Source: Methylophilus aquaticus | Lineage (GTDB): Bacteria > Pseudomonadota > Gammaproteobacteria > Burkholderiales > Methylophilaceae | DNA length: 64,000 nt | NCBI RefSeq assembly: GCF_030769565.1 | Contig: NZ_JAVCAP010000021.1 | Location: forward strand, 146,382-210,381 | Reading direction: 5' to 3' | Shown here: one piece after another, positions 45,548-54,881 of the stretch | How the letters are laid out: every line of letters starts with the position of its first letter | Position numbering within the stretch: position 1 is the first letter of the stretch | Notes under the pieces: generated by a model | Seen by the model: only the letters and a program-made list of their open reading frames with translations | Databases searched by the model: none | What the model was told of the DNA's origin: nothing | Translations under genes and position numbers: made by a program

Positions 45548-47950
45548 ATGTCTGTCTTTCACAAACCCTCCTTACTTGCCCTGTTACTGGCAAACCTTGT
45601 CGTGACTGCCCACGCAGTAGAACTGAATATTCCCGCACAGCCTCTGGATAAAGCGCTGAACAGCCTGGCGCATCAAACGGGTGAACGCATTATTTTCTCA
45701 ACTGCGCTCACCGAGCAGAAACAGGCGTCTGCACTCAAAGGCGATTACACCCTCCGCCAGGCGCTCGAAAAATTACTCACTGGCAGCGGGCTGGAACTCA
45801 AGCCCATGCAGGGTGGTGGCTATACCCTGGTTAAACACGCTGTGATACCGCATGAAAGTGAGCCGGTACAATTGTCTGAAGTGAGCGTTTCAGGAAGTGT
45901 GGAGCAGGAAAGGGCTAATGGCCGCGTAAAAGGGTATGTGGCGAGACGGAATAGCACGGCCACCAAAACTGACAGTGCCATTCTGGAGGCCCCACAGTCT
46001 GTGTCGGTGATCACCCGTGATCAAATGACCATGCAGGCAGTGCAGTCGGTAGGTGAAGCCCTGCGATACAGTGCCGGCATTGTGGCCGAGGCCAATGGGC
46101 CGGATCCACGCGCTGACACGATAGGCATGCGTGGATTCAGTATTGGTCGTGACCAGTTCAGGGATGGTTTGCGTAACTATGCCTTTAACAATCAGGGCGG
46201 CACGGTGGTAGAGCCTTTCGGCCTGGAGCGTGTGGAAGTGCTGCGCGGGCCATCCTCGATTCTGTACGGACAGGGTGCGCCGGGCGGCCTGGTCAACCTG
46301 GTCAGCAAGCGGCCAACCGATGCGCCGCTGCATGAAGTGGGCATTACGCTGGGACAGTACGACCGTAAACAGATCCATCTGGATATGAGTGATTTACTTT
46401 CGGATGACGGAGCTTGGTCTTATCGCGTTGTCGGCTTGATTCAGGACAGTGATACACAAATTGACCATGTCAAAGATGATCGTATTTATATTGCCCCGTC
46501 GCTGACATGGCGGCCCAGTGAGTTTACGACACTGACCTTGTTAACAGACTACCAGAAAAATGACCGGGGTCAGGGGTATCAGGCGTGGCCGCGTATAGGC
46601 ACCCTGGAGAACAGTCAGTTTGGCAAGGTCTCCAGCAGCCGCTTTCTGGGCGAGCCAGGGCTGGATAAATACGAGCAGGAACGTTATGCAGTGGGATACC
46701 AGTTTGAGCATATTTTCAATAATACGTTTACTTTCCGACAGAATTTGCGCTATCAGCGCATGACGACCGATGCCATTTCTACCTATTTGCGTGCTTTGCA
46801 AGCTGATCAGCGGACAATTACCCGTGAGACGGGTGGCAACGAGGATGCGGTGGATAATCTGGTGGTGGATAGTCATTTGCAGGCCAAGTGGGCGCATGGC
46901 GCATTTGAGCACACCGTGCTGGCTGGCATGGATAGCCAGCGCCTGAACAATGACCAGCGACGTACTTTTGCGCTGGCTGGTACCCTGGATATTTATGCGC
47001 CTGTCTATGGCGTGACCGCGATTAATCCTGTGGAGAGTGCCAATATTGAACAGCACCAGCGTCAGACGGGGGCATACCTGCAAGACCAGATCAAATATGA
47101 TGGCAAGTGGGTGGCCACAGTCGGCGGGCGCAAAGACTGGACGCGCATGGAGACCGATAATCTGCGCACACCTTCAGCTTCTTCATCGCAAAAGGACGAA
47201 GCCGAGACCTGGCGTACCGGACTGGTTTACCTGGCCGAGAATGGCTTGGCACCTTATGCGAGCTATACCGAATCTTTTCTACCCGTGATTGGCACCAGTT
47301 TTGGTGGCGCGGCTTTCAAACCGGAAACTGGCGAACAGTATGAACTCGGCTTGCGTTATCAGCCTAAAGACAGCCAGAGCCTGTTTAGCTTGGCGCTGTT
47401 TGATTTGCGTCGGCAAAATGTCACTACCCTGGATGTACAAAACCCAACTTTCCAGATACAGCAGGGGGAGGTGCGTTCTCGTGGGGTAGAGCTGGAAATG
47501 AAAACGCAGTTTGATGCATGGTCACTGATTGGCAGCTATGCCTATACAGATCCCGAGATCACCAAAAGTAATAACAGGAATGCGCAAGGCGTGGGTTTCC
47601 AGGGTAAGGATCCCAACCATGTGGCAAGGAACACGGCAGCATTGTGGGCAGACTACCACTTGCCCTCAACGCTGATCGAGGGCATGACCATCGGCGGCGG
47701 TGTTCGTTACATTGGCACCCGTTATGGTGATGACGCCAACACCATCAAATTACCCTCTTACACCCTCGTTGACCTGGCCTTGCGCTATCAGCTTGTTGGC
47801 CTTGGGCAACACTTTAAAGGGTGGCAATTGGCACTCAATGCCAGCAACCTGTTTGATAAAGAGTATGTGGCGACCTGTGGTTACTATGGCGACGGCTGCC
47901 GCTGGGGGTTTCGCAGGAACGTCATGGCTAACCTGACTTATCGCTGGTAA
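45548..47950 (+). CDS. TonB-dependent siderophore receptor, FoxA/FhuE-like, with STN domain
   Basis: 800 residues from ATG 45548 (signal peptide MSVFHKPSLLALLLANLVVT...AHA); the longer frame from 45488 adds no signal. STN domain about 24-95 (IPAQPLDKALNSLAHQTG), TonB box VQLSEVSVSG, plug with APQSVSVITRDQM and LRGPSSILYGQGAPGGLVNL, barrel ending CRWGFRRNVMANLTYRW, the C-terminal form typical of hydroxamate-siderophore receptors such as FoxA, FhuA and FhuE. A ferrioxamine or ferrichrome-type substrate is inferred. The PepSY gene starts on its stop codon. It lies after a terminator, so it needs its own promoter, presumably used by one of the sigma factors at 39994 or 41404. Confidence 0.9.
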   Translation: MSVFHKPSLLALLLANLVVTAHAVELNIPAQPLDKALNSLAHQTGERIIFSTALTEQKQASALKGDYTLRQALEKLLTGSGLELKPMQGGGYTLVKHAVIPHESEPVQLSEVSVSGSVEQERANGRVKGYVARRNSTATKTDSAILEAPQSVSVITRDQMTMQAVQSVGEALRYSAGIVAEANGPDPRADTIGMRGFSIGRDQFRDGLRNYAFNNQGGTVVEPFGLERVEVLRGPSSILYGQGAPGGLVNLVSKRPTDAPLHEVGITLGQYDRKQIHLDMSDLLSDDGAWSYRVVGLIQDSDTQIDHVKDDRIYIAPSLTWRPSEFTTLTLLTDYQKNDRGQGYQAWPRIGTLENSQFGKVSSSRFLGEPGLDKYEQERYAVGYQFEHIFNNTFTFRQNLRYQRMTTDAISTYLRALQADQRTITRETGGNEDAVDNLVVDSHLQAKWAHGAFEHTVLAGMDSQRLNNDQRRTFALAGTLDIYAPVYGVTAINPVESANIEQHQRQTGAYLQDQIKYDGKWVATVGGRKDWTRMETDNLRTPSASSSQKDEAETWRTGLVYLAENGLAPYASYTESFLPVIGTSFGGAAFKPETGEQYELGLRYQPKDSQSLFSLALFDLRRQNVTTLDVQNPTFQIQQGEVRSRGVELEMKTQFDAWSLIGSYAYTDPEITKSNNRNAQGVGFQGKDPNHVARNTAALWADYHLPSTLIEGMTIGGGVRYIGTRYGDDANTIKLPSYTLVDLALRYQLVGLGQHFKGWQLALNASNLFDKEYVATCGYYGDGCRWGFRRNVMANLTYRW

Positions 47951-49173
47951 TGCGTCATTATCTGGTACTGTGGCATCGCTGGGTGGGGCTGGCGATGGCT
48001 GCTTTTCTGATTCTGGCCGGGGCTTCTGGCGCTGTCATTGCCTTTGAAGATGAGATTGATGGCTGGCTAAACCCCAGGTTGCTTCGGCCAGCATGGCAAT
48101 CCGGGCTGCCTGCCATGGATGCTTATCGCCTGCAGCAAAAAATACAACAACAACTGCCTGCAGGCTTGCTTATGGATGAGCTGGCCTTCAGGGTGCAGCC
48201 GGGGCATGCTCTCGCTTTCAGACTCATACCCGCCTCTGGTCAGTCGCCCAAGGTTGACGAACTGCTGGTAGATCCACAAACTGGATCTGCGCTTGGCATG
48301 CGATTGCGTGGGGAGAGCCTCTTGCAACGCGAAACCGTGATTGGGTTTATTTATAGGCTACATTACGCCCTGGCGTTGCCCGGTATTGCCGGGCATTTAA
48401 TCATGGGCATCGTGGCATTGTTGTGGACCCTGGATACCTTTGTCGCCTTCTGGCTGACCTTGCCCAGAGCTGGCGGCAAGTCAAACACAGGCTTTTTCAA
48501 GCGCTGGCAGCCTGCGTGGCTGGTTAAATGGCGGGCCAGCGCAACACGCATCAATTTTGATCTGCATCGCGCAGTCGGTTTATGGGTATGCTCGGTATTG
48601 CTGGTGTTTGCCTGGTCCAGTGTCATGTTTAACCTGCGTGACCAGGTGTATCTGCCGGTGATGTCCAAACTATTCTCTTTTGACTTGTCCTGGCGCAGTG
48701 CACCCCGGCTGCCTGCGCCGCTCAGTGTACTGCCCCAGCCTTGGCCAGAAGCCCACCGGATGGCCCGTCAGGCCATGCAGCACTTTGCAAAAAGCCATCA
48801 CTTGCGTATTGATTTCGAAGACAGGCTACGCCTTGATCGCCAGCGAGGCCTCTACATGTATTCCGTGCATAGTTCAGCTGACTTGCGTAAAGACAAGGGC
48901 AACACGGCAATTTTGATTGATGCGCACAGCGGGGAACTCAAAGGCTGGTGGTTACCTACACAGGGTGAGGCCGGCAATACTTTCAGTAACTGGCTGGGCG
49001 CCTTGCACATGGGCCATGTGTTTGGTTTGCCATATCGAATATTCATCTGTTTGACCGGTCTGTCACTCGTCGCCATTTCCGTCACAGGGGTGCTGATCTG
49101 GAGCAGAAAACGTACAGGAAAAATGCAGCTAAAGCCTATCAGTCGTAAAGCCGTACATCAGGGGTCCAAGTAA
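47950..49173 (+). CDS. PepSY-associated TM protein, FoxB/PiuB-like
   Basis: 407 residues; the ATG shares a base with the receptor stop (TAATG). Helix 1 has LVLWHRWVGLAMAAFLILAG, a PepSY-like periplasmic part follows, then helices with YRLHYALALPGIAGH, NFDLHRAVGLWV and LHMGHVFGLPYRI whose histidines are the proposed heme or metal ligands, and a final helix ending TGVLIWSRKR. With a FoxA-like receptor immediately upstream, it is probably the FoxB-type reductase that frees iron from the imported siderophore. It ends one base from the convergent FadL gene. Confidence 0.85.
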   Translation: MRHYLVLWHRWVGLAMAAFLILAGASGAVIAFEDEIDGWLNPRLLRPAWQSGLPAMDAYRLQQKIQQQLPAGLLMDELAFRVQPGHALAFRLIPASGQSPKVDELLVDPQTGSALGMRLRGESLLQRETVIGFIYRLHYALALPGIAGHLIMGIVALLWTLDTFVAFWLTLPRAGGKSNTGFFKRWQPAWLVKWRASATRINFDLHRAVGLWVCSVLLVFAWSSVMFNLRDQVYLPVMSKLFSFDLSWRSAPRLPAPLSVLPQPWPEAHRMARQAMQHFAKSHHLRIDFEDRLRLDRQRGLYMYSVHSSADLRKDKGNTAILIDAHSGELKGWWLPTQGEAGNTFSNWLGALHMGHVFGLPYRIFICLTGLSLVAISVTGVLIWSRKRTGKMQLKPISRKAVHQGSK

Positions 49174-49174
49174 C

Positions 49175-50452
49175 TTACCAGCGGCGGCTCAGCATAAAGT
49201 GTAGGAAAAATGCCTCATTGCGGATTTCTGATTCCCCAAACAATTGGTTGTCGTAGTTGACTTTTACCGGCAGCATCCACTCCACGCCGCCGGTCGCCAG
49301 CCAGTGCTGGTCTATCTTGCGCGCCGCACCAAAAGTCAGGTGATGCTCGAGTATGCCTGCCAGTAGTGGGCTGGAATTCTGGCGCGGAATCGGGTTTTTG
49401 CCGTAGTTATGGCCCGCATAGAGTGTGGTGATGTCGTTCCACTTATAGGCAACGCCGGTCGCCACTACCCACTGATTTTTCCAGTCAGCAGGGTTAGTTG
49501 AGCCATACACAGCGGGTGCGGCGGCATTGTCAGGTTTTGTGGCACGCAGTTTTACGTCATTGATCGCATCATCCCAATTGAGCCAATTGAGCTTGAATGA
49601 GAGCAGCCAGGCATCTGTGGGTTTGAATGCCAAGCCTACAGCCACCTCACGTGGCAAGGCAAAGCCTTTCACTGAGGCGTCGGCATATTTCACCTTGCCC
49701 AGTCCACGCTCGGTGTAATCAGCGACCAGGGTGCCGCCAGTCATGGGTAACTCAGTTTTTTCGGTGTAGGCGGCGGCCAGTGTCAGCGACGGCGTCACCC
49801 GATATTGCATGCCGAGCTTGAAACCGGTACGTATTGCGGAGGCGTCTTCAAGTTTGTAGCCATTAAAACTTGCGCCACCGCCCAAGTTGACAGATGTGTT
49901 GGAGAAAAAGTCTTGTTCTATACTGCCATACACAAGATTCAGGCTGGCACCTAATGAAAGCTTTTCGTTCACCTGGCAACCGATACCCGGAATAATCTTG
50001 GCGATGCCAAACAGCGAAGACAAGTCATCACGATTGCCAAACGGTGTCCGCAAGTTTTCGAATACGCCACCGGCGCCGCCTTGTGCGAACAGGCCGATAC
50101 CGACTGTACAATCCGTATTCTCCAGTGGCCGCGCATAACCGCCGCCGCCAAGCGCTGTATAGCGGTTTGATGCATGTTCTTCGTTCCGTGGGTCCTTGTG
50201 TACCAAGTCTGTCGTGCGCAACACTGAGCCAAATATATCGAGTAGTGGTGCCTTGGTTTGTGCCAACCCGGCCGGGTTGGTATTCAGTGCGCTGGTATCG
50301 CGCGCTACCGCCACGTCGGCACCACCCATGAGCGTTGATTCCGCACCGAAACCAATCAGGTTGATGCCATTGGTGGCGTATACAGCACTCGTGGTGCCCG
50401 CTAAGGCGAGCGCGGTGGCAAAGTGTATGCTGAAAAGGCGGGTAGAAATCAT
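49175..50452 (-). CDS. OmpP1/FadL-family outer-membrane transport protein
   Basis: 425 residues. Signal peptide about 1-26 (ending AVYA), then the mature N-terminus TNGINLIGFGAESTLMGGAD, followed by NPAGLA: the conserved N-terminal hatch of FadL-type channels. Repeated amphipathic beta-strands lead to a C-terminal SRRW with terminal aromatic. The family brings hydrophobic compounds (long-chain fatty acids, aromatic hydrocarbons) through the outer membrane by lateral diffusion. It is a single gene, convergent with the PepSY gene. The 235 bases between its start and the next Fur box have no further gene. Confidence 0.92.
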   Translation of the reverse strand: MISTRLFSIHFATALALAGTTSAVYATNGINLIGFGAESTLMGGADVAVARDTSALNTNPAGLAQTKAPLLDIFGSVLRTTDLVHKDPRNEEHASNRYTALGGGGYARPLENTDCTVGIGLFAQGGAGGVFENLRTPFGNRDDLSSLFGIAKIIPGIGCQVNEKLSLGASLNLVYGSIEQDFFSNTSVNLGGGASFNGYKLEDASAIRTGFKLGMQYRVTPSLTLAAAYTEKTELPMTGGTLVADYTERGLGKVKYADASVKGFALPREVAVGLAFKPTDAWLLSFKLNWLNWDDAINDVKLRATKPDNAAAPAVYGSTNPADWKNQWVVATGVAYKWNDITTLYAGHNYGKNPIPRQNSSPLLAGILEHHLTFGAARKIDQHWLATGGVEWMLPVKVNYDNQLFGESEIRNEAFFLHFMLSRRW

Positions 50453-50667
50453 TGCGGCATGAACTATTATTTATAGCGCATAGTTTCGCACAGTCTGGCC
50501 ACATTGTGTCGTGATAATAAAGGGGAAGTTGCGTGCTATTTATTCTTAAGGAAGATAAGCGAGGCGCACCATACATTCAGCATCAGCGGTGATGCATGCG
50601 TCATTGTCAGTACCTTTCTCACACTATGAAGACAGCATATTAAAAAAATGCTCACCCGTGTTAAAAT

Positions 50668-50686
50668 GAGAATTATTATCATTTAC
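50668..50686 (+). promoter_or_regulatory. Fur box before sigma/anti-sigma pair 5
   Basis: GAGAATTATTATCATTTAC matches the Fur consensus at 14 of 19 positions, 10 bases before the sigma start codon. Confidence 0.78.
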
Positions 50687-50696
50687 AGTGATCAGC

Positions 50697-51209
50697 ATGT
50701 TGGCGAAAGAGTTTTTAGGGCAGCAGACCGTTGAAAGTATTTATATGGATCATCATCGGTGGTTAAAGACCTGGCTGCGAGGCAAGCTTGGCTGCAGTGA
50801 GCAGGCCGCCGATCTGGCGCAGGATACTTTCTTGCGTATGATGCATGGCAAGCGTAATGTGCATACACTGGAACAACCTCGCGCTTACCTGACACAGATT
50901 GCCAAGCACTTGCTGATAGATCACTGGCGCCGCCAAGAAGTTGAGCGTGCGTGGCAGGAGACGTTGGCTGTAACGCCCCAGTCTTTCGTTGCCTCTCCCG
51001 AAGAGCGTTCTTTAATTCTGGAAGCGCTGATCCGCATTGATCAATTGCTGGATCGCTTGAAGCCCAAAGTACGCGAAGCTTTTCTGTTGTCTCAGCTGGA
51101 TGGCCTCGGTTACCGCGAGATTGGTGAGCGGTTGGGTGTCGGCGAGCGCATGGTGAAAAAATACATGGCACAGGCCATGCTGGCTTGTCTCATCAATGAG
51201 GGTAAATGA
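50697..51209 (+). CDS. FecI-family ECF sigma factor (system 5)
   Basis: 170 residues from ATG 50697; a GTG three codons upstream touches the Fur box. Region 2: DHHRWLKTWLRGKLGCSEQA, then LAQDTFLRMMHGK and RAYLTQIAKHLLIDHWRRQ. Region 4: LLSQLDGLGYREIGERLGVGERMVKKYM. Iron-repressed through the upstream Fur box. It should activate the receptor at 52302 when its FecR partner signals. Confidence 0.92.
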   Translation: MLAKEFLGQQTVESIYMDHHRWLKTWLRGKLGCSEQAADLAQDTFLRMMHGKRNVHTLEQPRAYLTQIAKHLLIDHWRRQEVERAWQETLAVTPQSFVASPEERSLILEALIRIDQLLDRLKPKVREAFLLSQLDGLGYREIGERLGVGERMVKKYMAQAMLACLINEGK

Positions 51210-51210
51210 G

Positions 51211-52212
51211 ATGCGCGCTGACCACATGGAAGAGCAGCGGGTGTTAAGCCAAGCCGCAGAATGGTTTGCGCGTTTGCAGGATCAGGCCGCGCAGCCAGAG
51301 GATTACGCTGGTTTGCAAGCCTGGCTGGCGGCAGATCCGGCACATGCGCGTGTCTGGCAACGTGTTGAAGCCATCAGTCAGCCTTTTAAACAGCTTGCAA
51401 CCGCGGTGCCCGCAGCCAATGCGAGGGCTACCTTGAAACAGGTGCATTCCATTGAGCGTCGACGCACCTTGCGCCGTTTGGGTCTGGGTGTCACTGTCCT
51501 TGCCAGTGGCTTGCTCATGCGCCAGGCCTTGCCTTGGCGTGGCTGGCTCAATACCTATGCGATTGCCCATGCCGGTTACCGCACGCAGGTTGGTGAGCGC
51601 AAGCAGTGGCGCCTGCCAGAAGGGACGTTGCTGGCATTGAATACCGCCACCGCCGTCGATGTGTACTATGACCAGCATCTGCGACGCATTGTGTTGCATC
51701 AAGGCGAAATCCTGGTCACCACGGCGCATGATCCACAGCGCCCGTCCAGGCCATTGGTCGTCGAGACGCTGCATGCCCGATTGACCGCACTCGGCACACG
51801 CTTTACGGTACGCGGCGATCTGCAAGGCGGGCACGTGGCCGTGTTTGAAGGGGCCGTTCGCATTAGCCCGCATGATGCTGCCAGTGTGGAGATCCTGGCA
51901 GGGCAGCAGGCGAGGTTTACGCAGAGTGGTGTCATTGCCGATGGCCGTGCTGACCTCGCGCGTGAAGCCTGGTCACGCGGGCAACTCGTCGCGGACAATC
52001 TGCCGTTAGCCAATTTTATTGCCGAGTTGAATCGGTATACCAGTGTCACTATCCGCGTGCAGCCCGCGGTGGCAAACTTGCGGCTGGTCGGGGTGTATCC
52101 TCTCAATTATCCCCAGCAAGACATCCCCTTGATCCTGGCTGCCGTCGAAAACGTATTGCCAGTACGCATCCATCAGGATGCGGCTGGTGGTCTGGCGATC
52201 GCCGCACGATAA
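51211..52212 (+). CDS. FecR-type regulator (system 5)
   Basis: 333 residues from ATG 51211, which has GAGGG 8 bases upstream; ATG at 51196 is also in frame. DUF4880 (AAEWFARLQDQAAQPEDYAG), membrane helix near residues 85-105 (LGLGVTVLASGLLMRQAL), FecR domain with LPEGTLLALNTATAVD, LHQGEILVTTAHD and ALGTRFTVRG, C-terminal STN-like end YTSVTIRVQPAVANLRLVG. It starts just after the sigma stop, so the two are coupled. It passes receptor state to the sigma factor. Confidence 0.9.
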   Translation: MRADHMEEQRVLSQAAEWFARLQDQAAQPEDYAGLQAWLAADPAHARVWQRVEAISQPFKQLATAVPAANARATLKQVHSIERRRTLRRLGLGVTVLASGLLMRQALPWRGWLNTYAIAHAGYRTQVGERKQWRLPEGTLLALNTATAVDVYYDQHLRRIVLHQGEILVTTAHDPQRPSRPLVVETLHARLTALGTRFTVRGDLQGGHVAVFEGAVRISPHDAASVEILAGQQARFTQSGVIADGRADLAREAWSRGQLVADNLPLANFIAELNRYTSVTIRVQPAVANLRLVGVYPLNYPQQDIPLILAAVENVLPVRIHQDAAGGLAIAAR

Positions 52213-52301
52213 ACAATTTCCCTGGCAGAGTTCCCTTTTTTGAAGTTCATCCGGCATACCAGTTGAAACGCTTTTAATACTCAACTTTGGAGCCCGATCT
52301 C

Positions 52302-54572
52302 ATGCCGTATCCTGTTTCATTTCGCCCCCACCTGCTCACGCTGGCAGTTCGCACTGCAATGCTGTTGCCTGTCACGCTGCTGAATCCATTTGCGTCCGTC
52401 GCATGGGCACAAGCTGTAGAAACCACGCAAATGTTTGATATTGCTGCCGGGCCGCTTTCAACTGCCTTGACGCAGGTCGCGGCACAAACCGGCATTAGCC
52501 TCAGCGCAAATGCCGCGTTGATTGGCGATAAAAAAACCACAGCCCTCAAAGGCCGCTACAGCGCACAGCAGGCCTTGCAAAACTTGTTGCTTAACAGTGG
52601 CCTGGCCTTGAAGCGAACCGGTGACACACATTTTACGGTGGTACTGGCAAGCAAAGAACCAGTTCCCCAGCCACTCTCTCAACAGGCAGAAACACTGCCT
52701 GAAGTGGCGGTATCTGCCAAGGTTGATCAATCTGTGCCTGTTAAGGAGCCTGTCACCATACTGATTGATGAAGCAGCCCTTGCGCGTAATAACCCGAGTG
52801 ACGTACGCGGTATATTTAACGGGCAGCCCTCGGTCAAAGTTGGCGGTTCTACGCCCATGTCGCAAAAAGTCTATGTGAACGGGATTGAGGAAACCAATCT
52901 GGCGGTCACCATCGACGGCAGTCGTCAAAACAATAAAGTCTTTCATCATAACGGAACCACATTGATCGATCCATTATTTATGAAGGCAGTGAGAGTCAAT
53001 GCTGGCGTGGCACCCGCGGATGCAGGCGCTGGTGCCATTGCAGGTTCGATTGCCTACGAAACCAAAAACGCGCGTGACTTTCTCACTTCGCCTGGCAAGG
53101 GCGCTTATATCCGCTCCAGTTTTAATACCAATGGCGATGTTTTCAGCCAAACCCTGGCTGGATATGCTGCTTCTGAACAACTGGATGGATTAGCCTATTT
53201 AACCGTCGCCAATGGCAACAGATTTGAAGCGGGCAATGGCGACAAAGTCGATGGGACGGGCACCGACCTTGTCAGCGGTTTCTTTAAATTAGGCGCCGAA
53301 GCAGAAGATGGCCACAGATTACAATTAAGTCATGAGCGGGTGCGTGACGATGCAGTACGTCCTTTCCGCGGCAATATCGGGTTTATTTCAGGCCGCCCGG
53401 CATGGGAGCCACGTGTGCGTGACTATGAGATGACCCGTGACAATACTGTTCTGCGGTATACGCAAGTGAACCCTGACCACTGGTGGAATCCAACGGCAGT
53501 GCTAGCCTATAGCAAGACTGAAATCACTGTGCCTATTTTTACTGCCGGAGGGACCGTGATTTATCCGGGCACAGGAGAAACCAGCAGCTTTAACGGAAAG
53601 TTTGAAAACCGTTTTCCCATCAATATAGGTAGCATTACGGCAGGTGTCGATTTCTATCGTGACAAAGCAGATTACAAGGATCGCACTTTCCAGGCTGAAG
53701 AGAAAGCAAACAACCGAGGTGTTTATGTCCAGGCAAGAATCAATCCCTGGCAAGCTTTGCACCTTTCCGCGGGTATTCGTAACGACCACCATGAGCTCAC
53801 GGGTACTCAAGGCAGCAGTTGGTCACATTCCGGGCTCAGTTCCAATATCTCGGGTGAGTTGGCTGTGGTGCCTGAGTTGCTTACGGTGAAAGCAGGGTAT
53901 TCGGAGGTATTTAGCGGTAGCCAGATGGCAGAAAACTTTATCATGAACACGGCATGGAACTACGGGCGTGGTCCAAAAGCCACCAAAGCAGATAACTATT
54001 TCTTGGGTTTGCAAAGCCGTTTTTATGGATTTACGGCCGATGCCAAGGTGTTTGAAACGCAAATAGACAACGCCCGTGCGGCCCGGTTTGCTGCCAACAG
54101 TGGCGTATTGGCCAGAGATGTGCGCACACGTGGATATGAACTGGGTCTGGCCTACCAGTGGGAACAGAGCTTTGCCCGTGCAAGACTGGCAGACATCGAT
54201 GTCACCATTGACGGTACGCCTACCGACAGCGATACCGGTAATTACCTTGCAACCCCGGTTGGCGAGATTTTATACGTGACCGTGGGGCATCATTTTCCGT
54301 CTGTTAACGTGACCGTCGGTGGCGATGCAGAGTTTGCGCAAAAGTACAATAAAGTCAGTGCGGGGACATTATCGTTCCCTTCGTATGAAGTGTTTAATCT
54401 CTATGCCGAATATCAACCTCAGTGGGCAGTCAAAACCAAGTGGCGCGTGGATGTGCGTAATTTGTTTGATGATACCTACGCGGACCGTGCCACCTATCAA
54501 GGTTTTGGGACCGTTACGCCACTTTATCAGCCAGGACGTAGCGTGCTGTTCAGCGTAGCTGCCACTTTTTAG
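52302..54572 (+). CDS. TonB-dependent heme/hemoprotein-type receptor with STN domain
   Basis: 756 residues from ATG 52302 (GGAG 9 bases upstream). Signal peptide about 1-36 (ending SVAWA), STN domain about 42-115 (IAAGPLSTALTQVAAQTG), TonB box ETLPEVAVSA. The plug reads VYVNGIEETNLAVTIDGSRQ, then FHHNGTTLIDPLFMKAVRV and AGAGAIAGSIAYETKNARD, which is the plug pattern of the hemoglobin/heme receptor family (HasR, BhuR, PhuR). Barrel ends LFSVAATF with terminal Phe. With a sigma/FecR pair upstream it parallels hasI-hasS-hasR and hurI-hurR-bhuR systems. No hemophore or heme-uptake ABC genes follow, so the substrate is inferred from the plug only. Confidence 0.87.
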   Translation: MPYPVSFRPHLLTLAVRTAMLLPVTLLNPFASVAWAQAVETTQMFDIAAGPLSTALTQVAAQTGISLSANAALIGDKKTTALKGRYSAQQALQNLLLNSGLALKRTGDTHFTVVLASKEPVPQPLSQQAETLPEVAVSAKVDQSVPVKEPVTILIDEAALARNNPSDVRGIFNGQPSVKVGGSTPMSQKVYVNGIEETNLAVTIDGSRQNNKVFHHNGTTLIDPLFMKAVRVNAGVAPADAGAGAIAGSIAYETKNARDFLTSPGKGAYIRSSFNTNGDVFSQTLAGYAASEQLDGLAYLTVANGNRFEAGNGDKVDGTGTDLVSGFFKLGAEAEDGHRLQLSHERVRDDAVRPFRGNIGFISGRPAWEPRVRDYEMTRDNTVLRYTQVNPDHWWNPTAVLAYSKTEITVPIFTAGGTVIYPGTGETSSFNGKFENRFPINIGSITAGVDFYRDKADYKDRTFQAEEKANNRGVYVQARINPWQALHLSAGIRNDHHELTGTQGSSWSHSGLSSNISGELAVVPELLTVKAGYSEVFSGSQMAENFIMNTAWNYGRGPKATKADNYFLGLQSRFYGFTADAKVFETQIDNARAARFAANSGVLARDVRTRGYELGLAYQWEQSFARARLADIDVTIDGTPTDSDTGNYLATPVGEILYVTVGHHFPSVNVTVGGDAEFAQKYNKVSAGTLSFPSYEVFNLYAEYQPQWAVKTKWRVDVRNLFDDTYADRATYQGFGTVTPLYQPGRSVLFSVAATF

Positions 54573-54881
54573 TCGGCTGAAACCATAGATCGCTTAATCA
54601 TCAAGTGACAAGATAATGCATGTGAGAGTGCAGGCTGACCTTGTGGGGAGGGCCTGCACTAAACACCATACAACCTAGTCATTTTCAAAAATATGCTCCA
54701 TGTATTTGCTTTAAAAATGCCATGTGTGCAAGCCTGTTTGTCCGCTGCAAAATCCTTAAAAAATATTCCCCAATAAAAACAACCAGTTGCCCGTTGTCAA
54801 TCAAAATAAATCAATATATTGTGTTTTGTTCAATTGAAAAACCATAGATATTGTTTTATAGTCGCACTCATACGGTATACG
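54573..54881 (+). other. Intergenic region with perfect hairpin, before cobalamin riboswitch
   Basis: About 309 bases without a gene. AGTGCAGGC (54627-54635) pairs perfectly with GCCTGCACT (54652-54660) across a 16-base loop, some 55 bases after the receptor stop. There is no T-run, so it is a doubtful terminator. The AT-rich stretch from about 54680 to 54870 must contain the promoter for the riboswitch RNA; no exact boxes could be fixed. Confidence 0.5.
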
